From NCBI GenBank assembly GCA_024693925.1, contig JAILKH010000040.1, positions 36,099 through 100,098 of the forward strand: DNA of 64,000 nucleotides. Direction: 5' to 3'. Numbering within the stretch: the first letter of the stretch is position 1; each line of letters begins with the position of its first letter. The notes below the pieces were generated by a model that was given only the letters and a program-made list of their open reading frames with translations, searched no databases and had not been told where the DNA came from. This document shows positions 1-8,784 of this stretch, one piece after another. The stretch comes from Lachnospiraceae bacterium. Lineage in GTDB: Bacteria; Bacillota; Clostridia; Lachnospirales; Lachnospiraceae. The position numbers were made by a program, and so were the translations under genes.

Positions 1-2
1 AT

Positions 3-326
3 CCCAGGGTAAAGGAATATATACTTTCACTTATTGAAGAAAAAAGAAAAGAAGGCAGGATCGATTATTTCTTTATAGAAGCAGCTTTACTTATAGAAGA
101 CGGTTATAAATCCATATGCCAGGAGCTGTGGTATATTTATGCAAGTGAGGATGTAAGGATATCACGCCTTAAAGAGTCACGGGGATACAGTGATAAAAAG
201 ATCAGAGAGATAATGAATAGTCAGTGTGATGAGGAAACCTTCAGAAAGTATTGTGACCGGGTTATTGATAACAATTCGGATATATTGACGGTTAAAAACA
301 GGATATTTGCTTTATTGGAACAATAA
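3..326 (+). CDS. coaE: Dephospho-CoA kinase, C-terminal part (5' end outside window)
   Basis: The open frame enters from the left edge and encodes the last 107 residues before TAA. The segment with ESRGYSD followed by a conserved CDxVIDN-type tail (here CDRVIDNN) matches the lid and C-terminal end of dephospho-CoA kinase, which phosphorylates the ribose 3'-OH of dephospho-CoA in the last step of coenzyme A synthesis (cytosolic). The ATP-binding P-loop lies outside the window, so catalysis cannot be checked. About 70 nt separate it from the FtsA-like gene, possibly in the same transcript. Family assignment is fairly sure; completeness is unknown. Confidence 0.75.
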   Translation, partial: PRVKEYILSLIEEKRKEGRIDYFFIEAALLIEDGYKSICQELWYIYASEDVRISRLKESRGYSDKKIREIMNSQCDEETFRKYCDRVIDNNSDILTVKNRIFALLEQ

Positions 327-394
327 AGAAGTTTTACTTTTCCAAGCCCGGGTTTAGGGTATATATAAATATTAATAAATAAGGAGATCAGATA

Positions 395-2620
395 TTGGGG
401 ACGATAAATTCAGAAGAGGATAAGAAGAATCCGGGACAATTGGTTTTTGGTCTTGATATCGGAACCAGAAGCCTTGTGGGAACGGTGGGTTATAAAACCG
501 GAGAACAGTTTCATGTTGTGGCTCAATGTGTAAGAGAGCATGAGTCACGTTCCATGCTTGACGGTCAGATCCATGATATTAATACCGTAGGCCGTTCGAT
601 AGCCGAAGTTAAGAGAAAGCTTGAGGACCAGATCGGAAAGACTTTAAATGAGGTCTGTATAGCAGCCGCAGGACGTGTGCTTAAAACGGTTACCACCACT
701 GCCGAAATTGAATTTCCGGAAGATAAGACCATTGAAAGTGAAGATATTCACAGTCTGGATATGCTGGGAGTTGAGAAGGCTTTTGAGGAATTATCTTCAA
801 ATAATACTTCGGAGACCCGTTTTTATTGTGTGGGATATACGGTTGTTCATTATTATATGAATGGTTTGCAGATAAGTGTGCTGGATAAGCATAAAGCGAA
901 ACGTATTTCGGTGGAGCTTATCGCCACTTTTCTTCCGGATGATGTAGTGGACGGTTTATATCGTGCCGTTGAGGTTGCGGATCTGCAGGTGGCTAATCTT
1001 ACTCTGGAGCCTATTGCCGCAATTCAGGTTGCCATACCGGAAAGCTTTCGTATGCTTAATATAGCACTGGTGGATGTGGGTGCGGGGACCTCGGATATTT
1101 CCATAACCAAGGAGGGAAGTATCGTAGCCTACGGAATGATCCCCAAAGCGGGGGATGAACTTACCGAAGCGGTGGTTAAGAGCTGCCTGGTGGATTTTCC
1201 CACAGGAGAGGAGATCAAAACCTCTTACGGTAAGAAGGTGATCAAATATAATGATATTATGGGCATACAGCAGAAGATAACTTCCGAGGAGATAGATAAG
1301 ATCGTTGAACCGGTAGTCAGATCAATGACCAAGGAGATCAGTGATAAGATAAAAGAACTGAACGGAGATGAACCCGTAAGTGCAATCTTTATCGTCGGAG
1401 GCGGTGGAAAGCTGCCGATCTTTGCCCAGATGCTTGCGGATGAACAGGGAATAAGCAGGCAAAGATGTGCCTTAAGGGGTGAGGAGGTACTTAAGAGTAT
1501 CGATTATATGATAGAAAATCCAAATATGGATTCCATGTTTGTGACTCCCATAGGTATCTGTCTTAATTTTTATGATTCAAAAAATAATTTTATTTATGTT
1601 AATTTCAATGGTGAAAGAGTTAAGCTTTATGATAACGGTCATTTGATGGTGGTCGATGCTGCCATACAGGCAGGATTTCCCAATGAAGGTTTGTTCCCCA
1701 AGAGAGGAGCAGCGCTTGATTTTGTACTTAACGGAACACCTCATATGATCAGAGGAGAATTGGGAGAGACTGCTGTTGTAAAGGTTAATGATGAAGAGGT
1801 AAGTATTAATTCCGCAATACGGGCCGGAGATAAGATCGTTGTTATTGAATCAAGTGCCGGGGAAAGGGCTAAAGCTACAATAAATAAGCTTAAGGAATAT
1901 GAAGCAACGATCACTGTGATAGTAAATGATACTCCGGTAACCCTTCCTAAGTATGCGGATGTAAACGGAGAATTACAAAGCGGTTATTATGAGATACAGG
2001 AGAATGATAATATTAAGCTTTTGGATTATTATTCGGTGGAACAGATAGCGGCTTTTATGGATGTTACGCTTAAAGAGGGTATGAATATATACGTTAATAA
2101 TAAGCTTTCCGATAAGGATACTCTTGTATACAGTAATTTTTCCATAATATGGACACTTGAGGAGCTGAGTCTGTCGGATGTGGAGAAGGAAGAGGATTAT
2201 TTAAGTTCAAATGAGGATTATTTAAACCCGGAAGAGGATGATTTTAACTCAGATGAGGATGATCTAAACACGGAGGATGCTTCCCTTAAGGAGGATACAT
2301 ATGAAGACGGACCGGAAGATATTGATACCATAATGGATGATACCCTTAATGCTCTTAAAAAGGTCAGTACCGATATGGGGATAGAGGTTGATATTCCCGG
2401 GCAGCCGGTTAATTCAATGATGGTTACGGTAAACGGTAAAAATGTGATCCTTAAGGGGAAAACGGATTATATTTATGTAGATGTATTTGAATTTATTGAT
2501 TTTGATCTGTCAAAGCCCGAAGGCCGGGCAGTCGTCACCAAGCTTAATGACAGAGCGGCTGTTTTTAACGAGCCTATTAAGGCAGGTGATAAGATTGAGA
2601 TATACTGGGACAGGGGATAA
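395..2620 (+). CDS. FtsA-like actin-family ATPase with long acidic and beta-rich C-terminal extension
   Basis: TTG start at 395, 8 nt after an AAGGAG site; no nearby ATG competes. The first 400 residues or so have actin/FtsA signatures: a phosphate-1 loop (GLDIGTRSLVG), a phosphate-2 loop (VDVGAGTSDIS) and an adenosine motif (IVGGGGKLP). FtsA-family proteins bind ATP and link cytoskeletal or division polymers to the membrane. At 741 residues it is far longer than canonical FtsA (about 420). The extra part is a beta-rich segment (about 400-590), an acidic heptad-repeat linker (about 600-640) and a C-terminal beta-rich domain. No amphipathic membrane-targeting tail like that of FtsA is evident at the extreme C terminus. 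A role in division or envelope organisation is inference; this is probably a paralogue and not the division FtsA itself. Confidence 0.75.
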   Translation: MGTINSEEDKKNPGQLVFGLDIGTRSLVGTVGYKTGEQFHVVAQCVREHESRSMLDGQIHDINTVGRSIAEVKRKLEDQIGKTLNEVCIAAAGRVLKTVTTTAEIEFPEDKTIESEDIHSLDMLGVEKAFEELSSNNTSETRFYCVGYTVVHYYMNGLQISVLDKHKAKRISVELIATFLPDDVVDGLYRAVEVADLQVANLTLEPIAAIQVAIPESFRMLNIALVDVGAGTSDISITKEGSIVAYGMIPKAGDELTEAVVKSCLVDFPTGEEIKTSYGKKVIKYNDIMGIQQKITSEEIDKIVEPVVRSMTKEISDKIKELNGDEPVSAIFIVGGGGKLPIFAQMLADEQGISRQRCALRGEEVLKSIDYMIENPNMDSMFVTPIGICLNFYDSKNNFIYVNFNGERVKLYDNGHLMVVDAAIQAGFPNEGLFPKRGAALDFVLNGTPHMIRGELGETAVVKVNDEEVSINSAIRAGDKIVVIESSAGERAKATINKLKEYEATITVIVNDTPVTLPKYADVNGELQSGYYEIQENDNIKLLDYYSVEQIAAFMDVTLKEGMNIYVNNKLSDKDTLVYSNFSIIWTLEELSLSDVEKEEDYLSSNEDYLNPEEDDFNSDEDDLNTEDASLKEDTYEDGPEDIDTIMDDTLNALKKVSTDMGIEVDIPGQPVNSMMVTVNGKNVILKGKTDYIYVDVFEFIDFDLSKPEGRAVVTKLNDRAAVFNEPIKAGDKIEIYWDRG
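2192..2275 (+). repeat. Four degenerate 21-bp coding repeats (acidic heptads)
   Basis: Four in-frame 21-bp units each begin GAGGAT and encode heptads of the form E-D-[YD]-[LF]-[SN]-x-x. They start at 2192, 2213, 2234 and 2255, at residues 600-627 of the FtsA-like protein. The copies differ at the DNA level, so this is an old expansion. They form a flexible, strongly acidic linker. Confidence 0.8.
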
Positions 2621-2638
2621 GAATAAAAGGGGAAAAAT

Positions 2639-3436
2639 ATGCAGTTATTGAGTATAGCCAGCGGAAGCAGCGGAAATTGTATTTATGTGGGTTCCGATAA
2701 TACACATCTATGTGTGGATGTGGGGATAAGCGGAAAGAGAATTGAAGAAGGGCTTAATTCCATCGGACTTAAAACTTCGGAATTAAATGGGATTCTTATA
2801 ACCCATGAGCATGCAGATCATATTGCGGGCCTGGGGGTTATTGCAAGGCGTTACGGACTAAATATATATGCTACGAAGGGAACAATTGAAGCGATTAAGG
2901 GGAACAGGAATCTTGGCCGGATACCGGAGGAGCTTTTTAAGACTATTGAGGCCGATAAGCCTTTTATGGTCAATGATCTGAAGGTTAATCCCGTTAAAAT
3001 ATCTCATGATGCGGCAGATCCGGTTGCCTATCGTATAGGAAACGGATCAAAAGCTGTGGGAGTACTCAGTGATCTCGGTAAATTTACGGATTATACGGTG
3101 GATAATTTTTGCGGTGTAGATGCTCTTTTACTGGAAGCCAATCATGATGTGAATATGCTTCAGGTTGGGAAATATCCATATCAGCTTAAATGCAGGATCC
3201 TTGGGGATAAAGGTCATTTATCCAATGAAACCTCGGGGCGATTGCTTAACCGGCTTTTGCATGACAATCTTAAGATGGTTCTTCTGGGACACTTAAGCCA
3301 TGAAAACAATCTGGCGGAGCTTGCATATGAGACTGTCAGACTTGAGGTACTTATGAGTGATAATAAATATAAACCCGATGATTTTAAGATCCGGGTTGCA
3401 GCAAGAGATAAATGTTCGGAACTTGTTACGGTATGA
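2639..3436 (+). CDS. MBL-fold metallo-hydrolase, YycJ/WalJ family
   Basis: A 265-residue cytosolic protein of the metallo-beta-lactamase fold. The metal motif THEHADH (HxHxDH) is near residue 55, further ligand regions include EANHD and GHLSNE, and a terminal LGHLSHENN motif is typical of YycJ/WalJ. Family members are metal-dependent nucleases (5'-3' exonuclease activity is described for YycJ). In Bacillus the gene sits in the walRK operon, but no walRK genes are seen here. It follows the FtsA-like gene by 18 nt and lies 10 nt before the ACT-domain gene, so it is probably part of one operon. Length is normal. Confidence 0.8.
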   Translation: MQLLSIASGSSGNCIYVGSDNTHLCVDVGISGKRIEEGLNSIGLKTSELNGILITHEHADHIAGLGVIARRYGLNIYATKGTIEAIKGNRNLGRIPEELFKTIEADKPFMVNDLKVNPVKISHDAADPVAYRIGNGSKAVGVLSDLGKFTDYTVDNFCGVDALLLEANHDVNMLQVGKYPYQLKCRILGDKGHLSNETSGRLLNRLLHDNLKMVLLGHLSHENNLAELAYETVRLEVLMSDNKYKPDDFKIRVAARDKCSELVTV

Positions 3437-3446
3437 GGTGAAAGTT

Positions 3447-3719
3447 ATGAAGAAGACGATTATAACGGTAGTAGGTAAAGACACGGTAGGTATTATAGCA
3501 AAGGTATGTACTTATCTGGCAAATAACAGAATAAATATCCTGGATATCTCGCAGACGATAGTACAGGATTATTTTAATATGATGATGATAGCGGACATGA
3601 ATGATTCAAGTAAGCCTTTCAGTGATGTGTCCGAGGAATTAAAACAGATAGGTGAAGAGATAGGTGTTGTTATCAGATGTCAGAGAGAGGATATTTTTAA
3701 AAGTATGCACAGAGTCTGA
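3447..3719 (+). CDS. ACT-domain protein, UPF0237 family
   Basis: A 90-residue protein consisting of a single ACT domain starting MKKTIITVVGKDTVGI and continuing IAKVCTYLANN. The ATG at 3447 is preceded by AGGTGAAAG; an upstream in-frame ATG at 3357 lies inside the previous gene and has no Shine-Dalgarno site. ACT domains bind amino acids or similar small ligands and usually act as regulators. It lies 27 nt before the UPF0210 gene, and these two families are commonly neighbours. The ligand and function are not known. Confidence 0.85.
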   Translation: MKKTIITVVGKDTVGIIAKVCTYLANNRINILDISQTIVQDYFNMMMIADMNDSSKPFSDVSEELKQIGEEIGVVIRCQREDIFKSMHRV

Positions 3720-3746
3720 GCCGATGGCATACAGAGGTGGATAATA

Positions 3747-5111
3747 ATGATCAATATTTTTGAAGTAAATGAAACAAATGAGATGATCGAGAAAGAAAAT
3801 CTGGATGTGCGCACGATCACAATGGGGATCAGCCTTCTTGATTGTATATCGGATGATCTTGATAAGCTGAATAATAATATATATGAAAAGATAACAGCCA
3901 AGGCAAAAAATCTTGTCAGCGTAGGGAAGGAGATAGAGGGAGAATTCGGTATTCCCATTGTTAATAAAAGAATATCGGTAACTCCTATAGCACTGATCGG
4001 TGCAAGTGCCTGTAAGGGTCCGGATGATTTTATAACAGTTGCAAAGACTCTGGATAAAGCGGCAAGAGAGGTTTCCGTGAATTTCATAGGAGGTTATTCG
4101 GCTCTTGTATCCAAAGGTATGACAAAGGCGGATGAGGATCTTATAAAATCAATTCCCGGGGCTTTATCTTCGACAAAGCTTGTGTGCAGTTCGGTTAATC
4201 TTGGTTCCACGAAAACCGGTATCAATATGGATGCAGTGCGGCTTATGGGGCAGATCATTAAGGAAACTGCCAAAGCAACAGCTAAAGAGGATTCTCTGGG
4301 GTGTGCAAAGCTGGTTGTGTTCTGCAATGCTCCGGATGATAATCCGTTTATGGCGGGAGCTTTTCACGGAGTTACCGAAGCGGATTCAATAATTAACGTG
4401 GGCGTCAGCGGCCCCGGAGTTGTAAATACGGTTTTAAAGAAGGTTAGAGGAGAGAGCTTTGAAGTTCTTTGCGAAACCATAAAAAGGACGGCCTTTAAGG
4501 TTACAAGAGTGGGTCAACTGGTGGCGGGAGAGGCTTCCAAAAGACTTGGTGTTCCTTTTGGCATAGTGGATCTGTCTCTTGCCCCTACTCCTGCCATAGG
4601 TGACAGTGTAGCAGATATTTTGTGTGAGATAGGGCTTGAACATGCCGGAGCACCGGGAACTACGGCAGCATTGGCTTTGCTTAATGATCAGGTGAAAAAG
4701 GGGGGCGTAATGGCTTCTTCTTATGTAGGGGGTTTAAGCGGAGCTTTTATTCCGGTCAGCGAAGATCAGGGAATGATAGATGCGGTTGAAGCCGGCAGTC
4801 TTTCTATCGAAAAGCTGGAAGCAATGACCTGTGTTTGCTCGGTAGGTCTTGATATGATAGCTATTCCGGGAGATACAAAAGCGTCAACCATATCGGGATT
4901 GATCGCCGATGAGATGGCTATAGGAATGGTTAATCAAAAGACAACTGCAGTCAGAGTCATACCGGTAGTCGGTAAGGGCGTGGGAGAGAAGGTTGAATTC
5001 GGAGGTTTATTGGGATATGCTCCCATTATGCCTGTAAATGAGTATTCCTGTGATGCATTTATAAATCGCAGGGGGCGTATACCTGCTCCTATCCATAGTT
5101 TTAAAAATTAG
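3747..5111 (+). CDS. UPF0210 (DUF711/PFL-like) family protein
   Basis: A 454-residue protein of the UPF0210 family, whose enzymatic function is not established. Visible family features are the N-terminal [14 protein letters not shown] segment, a glycine-rich VGVSGPGVV motif and a C-terminal PVVGKGVGE motif. There is no signal peptide or membrane segment. Length matches the family (about 450). It follows the UPF0237 ACT-domain gene, so a ligand-regulated enzyme pair is a reasonable inference, but no substrate can be named. It ends the cluster; a new promoter follows at 5158. Confidence 0.85.
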   Translation: MINIFEVNETNEMIEKENLDVRTITMGISLLDCISDDLDKLNNNIYEKITAKAKNLVSVGKEIEGEFGIPIVNKRISVTPIALIGASACKGPDDFITVAKTLDKAAREVSVNFIGGYSALVSKGMTKADEDLIKSIPGALSSTKLVCSSVNLGSTKTGINMDAVRLMGQIIKETAKATAKEDSLGCAKLVVFCNAPDDNPFMAGAFHGVTEADSIINVGVSGPGVVNTVLKKVRGESFEVLCETIKRTAFKVTRVGQLVAGEASKRLGVPFGIVDLSLAPTPAIGDSVADILCEIGLEHAGAPGTTAALALLNDQVKKGGVMASSYVGGLSGAFIPVSEDQGMIDAVEAGSLSIEKLEAMTCVCSVGLDMIAIPGDTKASTISGLIADEMAIGMVNQKTTAVRVIPVVGKGVGEKVEFGGLLGYAPIMPVNEYSCDAFINRRGRIPAPIHSFKN

Positions 5112-5157
5112 ATCAAATTAAATATAGTCACATACATAGAAAATAGTGACAAAAGTA

Positions 5158-5186
5158 TAGACAAAAGCCTCTTAAAGTGTTACAAT
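5158..5186 (+). promoter_or_regulatory. Sigma-A-type promoter for the surface transglutaminase gene
   Basis: TAGACA at 5158-5163 and TACAAT at 5181-5186 are separated by exactly 17 nt, and the gene starts 63 nt downstream. Assigned by consensus only. Confidence 0.5.
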
Positions 5187-5248
5187 CATTATGAATTAGT
5201 ATTTTTTGCTATTATTAGTCATTGGTAATGCTGTGGGAGGCGTTTTTT

Positions 5249-7795
5249 ATGTGTAAAACCGGGACTATAAATATAATTAAATCCATTGTCTGCATGTTTT
5301 CGACAGTATTCCTGATATTGTCGGAGGTTAGTGCAGTGTCTGCAGCTTCTCCCGATCTTATTACAACAGAACAAATTAATACTATCGATACTTCCGTTTT
5401 GGATATTTCCGGTACTGAAGGTGACGGTACTTTAATTATTGACCAATTATCCGAAACTCCTCAGATATTGCCGGATACCGCAATAGCCAGATCAAATGAA
5501 CTTATAATGGAGGAGGTATCTGACTTTAGTGAAGAGTCTGAAGCATTTATCATTTCCGAAGATACATCCGTTAAAACAGAGACTGTCAATGAAAATGCTT
5601 ATGGTGTTTCAGAGGAGCCGGCCGGTATTTCGGAGGATACTTCCGATTATGTTATTCAGGATGGAGGATATCCCGGGATAATAAAAGAACAGGAACAGGA
5701 TGAGTTCATTGAGGATACTTTAAGTTTAAGCGGAACCGATAGAAATTTTATTGATGCCATAAATAAAACCGTAAATGCCATGAAGGCATGGAACGGTGTC
5801 GATTCAAATGTGGAGATTGAGCTTGCTTCATATAATATTCCCGCAAGTGAACGTTCCAGACTTATATCTGCTGTTATTAACAATAATCCGGAACTGTTTT
5901 ATGCAGGTAAATCTTATGTTTGTTATCCGAATAAAGCCGGATATATAAATAAGATCGTTATGGGAATCAATAATTCCTATAACTTATCCCATATTGATAA
6001 ATTCAATAAAGCCGCAAATGACATTCTCGGAGGCATTGATCCCGATTGGTCGGATCTTCAGAAGATCATATTTATCCATGATAAGCTTGTTAAGAAGATA
6101 AGTTATGATAAAACTTTGAGTAAGTTTAATGCATATGATGCCCTGGTAGAAGGGGATTGTGTATGTCAGGGTTATTCGCTGGCTCTTGAGTACCTGGTGA
6201 ATAAGGCCTGCTCAGGGGCAGATTGTGTTGTTGTAACCAGTGCAAAGATGTGTCATGCCTGGAATATGGTCACGGTTGGCGGAAGCAGATATTATATTGA
6301 TCCTACCTGGGATGATCCTTCGAATCTGTATGAGTTTTATAATTCTTATGATTATTTCCTGGTAAGCAGACAGAGCCTTCAAAATGATCATACAGGTAAT
6401 GACTGGGTGGATGTATACGGTGAAAATGTATATTCGCAGGCAACAGGTAATATTTATGATAATGCTGTATGGAAGGATATGCGTTCTGCCATGCCGTTGT
6501 TTGAATACAGGGGTATTTATTATAAAAAGAATGGTACACAAACAGATTTATATGTTTATGATTTTAACAACGGTACTTCAAAGATGCTTGCATCATTTTC
6601 GGATAAATGGAAGGTTTGGGGATCTTCCTCCGTATGGAATGCATTATACTCTTCCATGGAAGCAGTAGGAGATAATATAATTATTTCCCTGCCTGACCGG
6701 ATCGTTATGCTGGATCAGAACGGAAATATTCTTAAGACTTATTCAAATTCCGCATTGGGCCGTGGATATATATACGGAATAAGCCTTATGGGAAATAATT
6801 TGTATTATGATGTTTATACCAATCCTCCGTTCTATCTTGCTTCAAGCAGGATCGGCCGGTACAGTATTATAATGGATGAATATTTTACACCTACCATTAC
6901 GCCCACAACCGTTATTAATCCCGTAACTACTGCAACACCTACACCTACCGCGACACCTGTACCCACAGCTACGCTTACACCTATAAAGGATCCGGAGGTT
7001 ACAACAACGCCCACACCGACTCCCACTGCCAAACCCATAAGATATACAATGAGCCGGATTAAGATCACAAGAAAAGAGAAGTCTTCGGAATTGATTTATA
7101 CGGGAAGTGAGATAAAACCCGAATATACTCTTACACACAGAGATACCGGAGAAGTTCTTAGGGAGGGTATCGATTATACGGTTACTTATACCAATAATGT
7201 GGAGGTAGGTACAGCCAAAGCCACTTTTACGGGAATAGGAGAGATTTATGCAAATTCCGGAAGAAAAAGAGTATCCTTTAAGATATTAAGAAGATCCTTT
7301 AATAAGATTAATCCGGAAGTTGAAATAGTGGGCGGTGACACTGTTACCTTTGTTAAAGGGGGTGTGACTCCGGAAGTTAAAGTGACTTACGGAGGTGCAC
7401 AGCTGGTAAAGGGAGCAGATTATAAACTGATCTATAAAAATAATAAAAAGGTCGGCACCGGAATTATCATGGTAAAGGGCCTTAACAGTTTTTCGGGAGT
7501 TTATAAAAAACAGTTCACCATTGAAAAGCAGGATATCAGTAATCTGTCTGTAAGTGCTAAGGATGTAAAATATTCCGTAAAGCCATATGCGTACAGAAAT
7601 ACCAGGATCATAATTTATGATGTGAATGGGAAAAAACTTACATCTGCAGACTATAAGCTTAATAAAAAAGACGATAAATTATGGGTATCCGAATCGGATA
7701 CCCCTGAGGTCGGAAGTGAGATCACTGTAACTGTTACCGGAAGAGGAAATTATTGCGGAACTGCAACTGCAAAATATTACGTGATCAAAAAATAG
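5249..7795 (+). CDS. Secreted surface protein with transglutaminase-like domain and Thr/Pro linker
   Basis: The ATG at 5249 (848 residues) is preceded by GGGAGG with 8-nt spacing; the upstream ATG at 5228 lacks a site. An N-terminal signal peptide runs to about VSAVSAAS. An acidic, low-complexity region leads into a transglutaminase-like cysteine-protease fold with DCVCQGYS (catalytic Cys probably C306), CHAWN (His) and YIDPTWDD (Asp). A Thr-Pro linker (about residues 555-600) follows, then two beta-sandwich repeats with the YTVTYTNN...VGTAKATFTG pattern common in Clostridia surface proteins, and a third shorter unit. No LPxTG or membrane anchor is visible at the C terminus, so it is secreted or non-covalently held. 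It may process or crosslink extracellular proteins or peptides (inference). It ends 1 nt from the convergent metF stop. Confidence 0.75.
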   Translation: MCKTGTINIIKSIVCMFSTVFLILSEVSAVSAASPDLITTEQINTIDTSVLDISGTEGDGTLIIDQLSETPQILPDTAIARSNELIMEEVSDFSEESEAFIISEDTSVKTETVNENAYGVSEEPAGISEDTSDYVIQDGGYPGIIKEQEQDEFIEDTLSLSGTDRNFIDAINKTVNAMKAWNGVDSNVEIELASYNIPASERSRLISAVINNNPELFYAGKSYVCYPNKAGYINKIVMGINNSYNLSHIDKFNKAANDILGGIDPDWSDLQKIIFIHDKLVKKISYDKTLSKFNAYDALVEGDCVCQGYSLALEYLVNKACSGADCVVVTSAKMCHAWNMVTVGGSRYYIDPTWDDPSNLYEFYNSYDYFLVSRQSLQNDHTGNDWVDVYGENVYSQATGNIYDNAVWKDMRSAMPLFEYRGIYYKKNGTQTDLYVYDFNNGTSKMLASFSDKWKVWGSSSVWNALYSSMEAVGDNIIISLPDRIVMLDQNGNILKTYSNSALGRGYIYGISLMGNNLYYDVYTNPPFYLASSRIGRYSIIMDEYFTPTITPTTVINPVTTATPTPTATPVPTATLTPIKDPEVTTTPTPTPTAKPIRYTMSRIKITRKEKSSELIYTGSEIKPEYTLTHRDTGEVLREGIDYTVTYTNNVEVGTAKATFTGIGEIYANSGRKRVSFKILRRSFNKINPEVEIVGGDTVTFVKGGVTPEVKVTYGGAQLVKGADYKLIYKNNKKVGTGIIMVKGLNSFSGVYKKQFTIEKQDISNLSVSAKDVKYSVKPYAYRNTRIIIYDVNGKKLTSADYKLNKKDDKLWVSESDTPEVGSEITVTVTGRGNYCGTATAKYYVIKK

Positions 7796-7796
7796 C

Positions 7797-8657
7797 TTAA
7801 AGTTGTTCCAGGATTGCTTTAACGGTTTTAGCATTGTTCATAGCGTATATATGAATACCGGATACGCCGTTTGATCTGAGATTTTTTATCTGATCTGCGG
7901 CGTATTTTGTGCCCTGTTCAAACATGGCATCCGGATTATCCCCGTAAAGAGCTATAAGATCGCTGAGTTTTTTGGGGACGGAAGAGCCGGACAGAGTAAT
8001 GGAACGTCCCAGCTGGGTGGCTTTTGTGATGGGCATGATACCGCAAAATACAGGTATGTTTATATTGTTTTTATGTAACAGTTCAAAATATCTCAGGAAA
8101 ATTTCATTATCAAAGCACATTTGTGTTGTCATAAAATCAAGCCCCGCCTCAACTTTCTCTTTGATATGTTCAATATCCTGTGCCATAGAAGCGGATTCGG
8201 GATGTTTTTCCGGGTAACAGGCTCCTCCTATGCATACATTGCTTCCTTTTTTGTTGCGTATATATTCGATCATTTCATTGGCGTACATAAATTCACGGTT
8301 ATTAAACTGTTCATCTGTCATTGTCTGAGGACGATCTCCGCGAAGAGCAAGTATGTTACTTAAATGGGAGTTATCAAATTCCTCAAGGGCTTTATCAAGA
8401 TCCTTACGGGTGTATCCGACACAGGTCATATGACAAAGTGCATTTATCTTTTTTTGAGTCTGTATATAAGAGGCAACTTCAAGGGTTTTTTTGGAATTAC
8501 TTCCTCCGGCACCATAAGTAACGCTGATAAAATCAGGATTAAAAGTGGAAAGTTCATCTATTGTGGCAAATACATTTTTAAAATCATCATCTTTTTTGGG
8601 CGGAAATACCTCGAAAGATAAAAGTGACATTGAATCCGAAAATGAATCGTTTATCAT
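7797..8657 (-). CDS. metF: Methylenetetrahydrofolate reductase (MetF)
   Basis: A 286-residue minus-strand gene, ATG at 8657, with AAGGAGC upstream. It has the conserved N-terminal FEVFPPK (proton-relay Glu), SVTYGAGGS and ALRGDRP motifs of the MTHFR TIM barrel. The enzyme reduces 5,10-methylene-THF to 5-methyl-THF using FADH2, for methionine synthesis and, in acetogens, the Wood-Ljungdahl methyl branch. No companion metV, rnfC2 or acetogenesis genes are adjacent, so a methionine role is the simpler reading. It is convergent with the transglutaminase gene and divergent from the MoxR gene. Confidence 0.88.
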   Translation of the reverse strand: MINDSFSDSMSLLSFEVFPPKKDDDFKNVFATIDELSTFNPDFISVTYGAGGSNSKKTLEVASYIQTQKKINALCHMTCVGYTRKDLDKALEEFDNSHLSNILALRGDRPQTMTDEQFNNREFMYANEMIEYIRNKKGSNVCIGGACYPEKHPESASMAQDIEHIKEKVEAGLDFMTTQMCFDNEIFLRYFELLHKNNINIPVFCGIMPITKATQLGRSITLSGSSVPKKLSDLIALYGDNPDAMFEQGTKYAADQIKNLRSNGVSGIHIYAMNNAKTVKAILEQL

Positions 8658-8702
8658 AGATTAAGCTCCTTATGTTTTAGATGTACCAATTATGACTTAA
8701 GG

Positions 8703-8731
8703 TTGATTTTACAACTAGAATATCTTATCAT
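8703..8731 (+). promoter_or_regulatory. Promoter for the MoxR/VWA pair
   Basis: TTGATT (8703-8708) and TATCAT (8726-8731) have 17-nt spacing; the gene starts at 8785. It overlaps the metF promoter on the opposite strand. Confidence 0.4.
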
Positions 8732-8750
8732 ATAAGAGAGATATTTTCAA
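8722..8750 (-). promoter_or_regulatory. Promoter for metF, overlapping the divergent promoter
   Basis: Read on the minus strand, TTGAAA (8750-8745) and TAAGAT (8727-8722) are separated by 17 nt. The -10 box shares bases 8726-8727 with the -10 box of the plus-strand promoter. Confidence 0.5.
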
Positions 8751-8784
8751 TAAATCTAATTAATACAGGAAACGGAGCAGTGTA

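Noticed and set aside
7790..7800. Bidirectional terminator between the convergent transglutaminase and metF genes
   Set aside because: The stop codons are 1 nt apart and no stable hairpin with T-tracts is seen around them.
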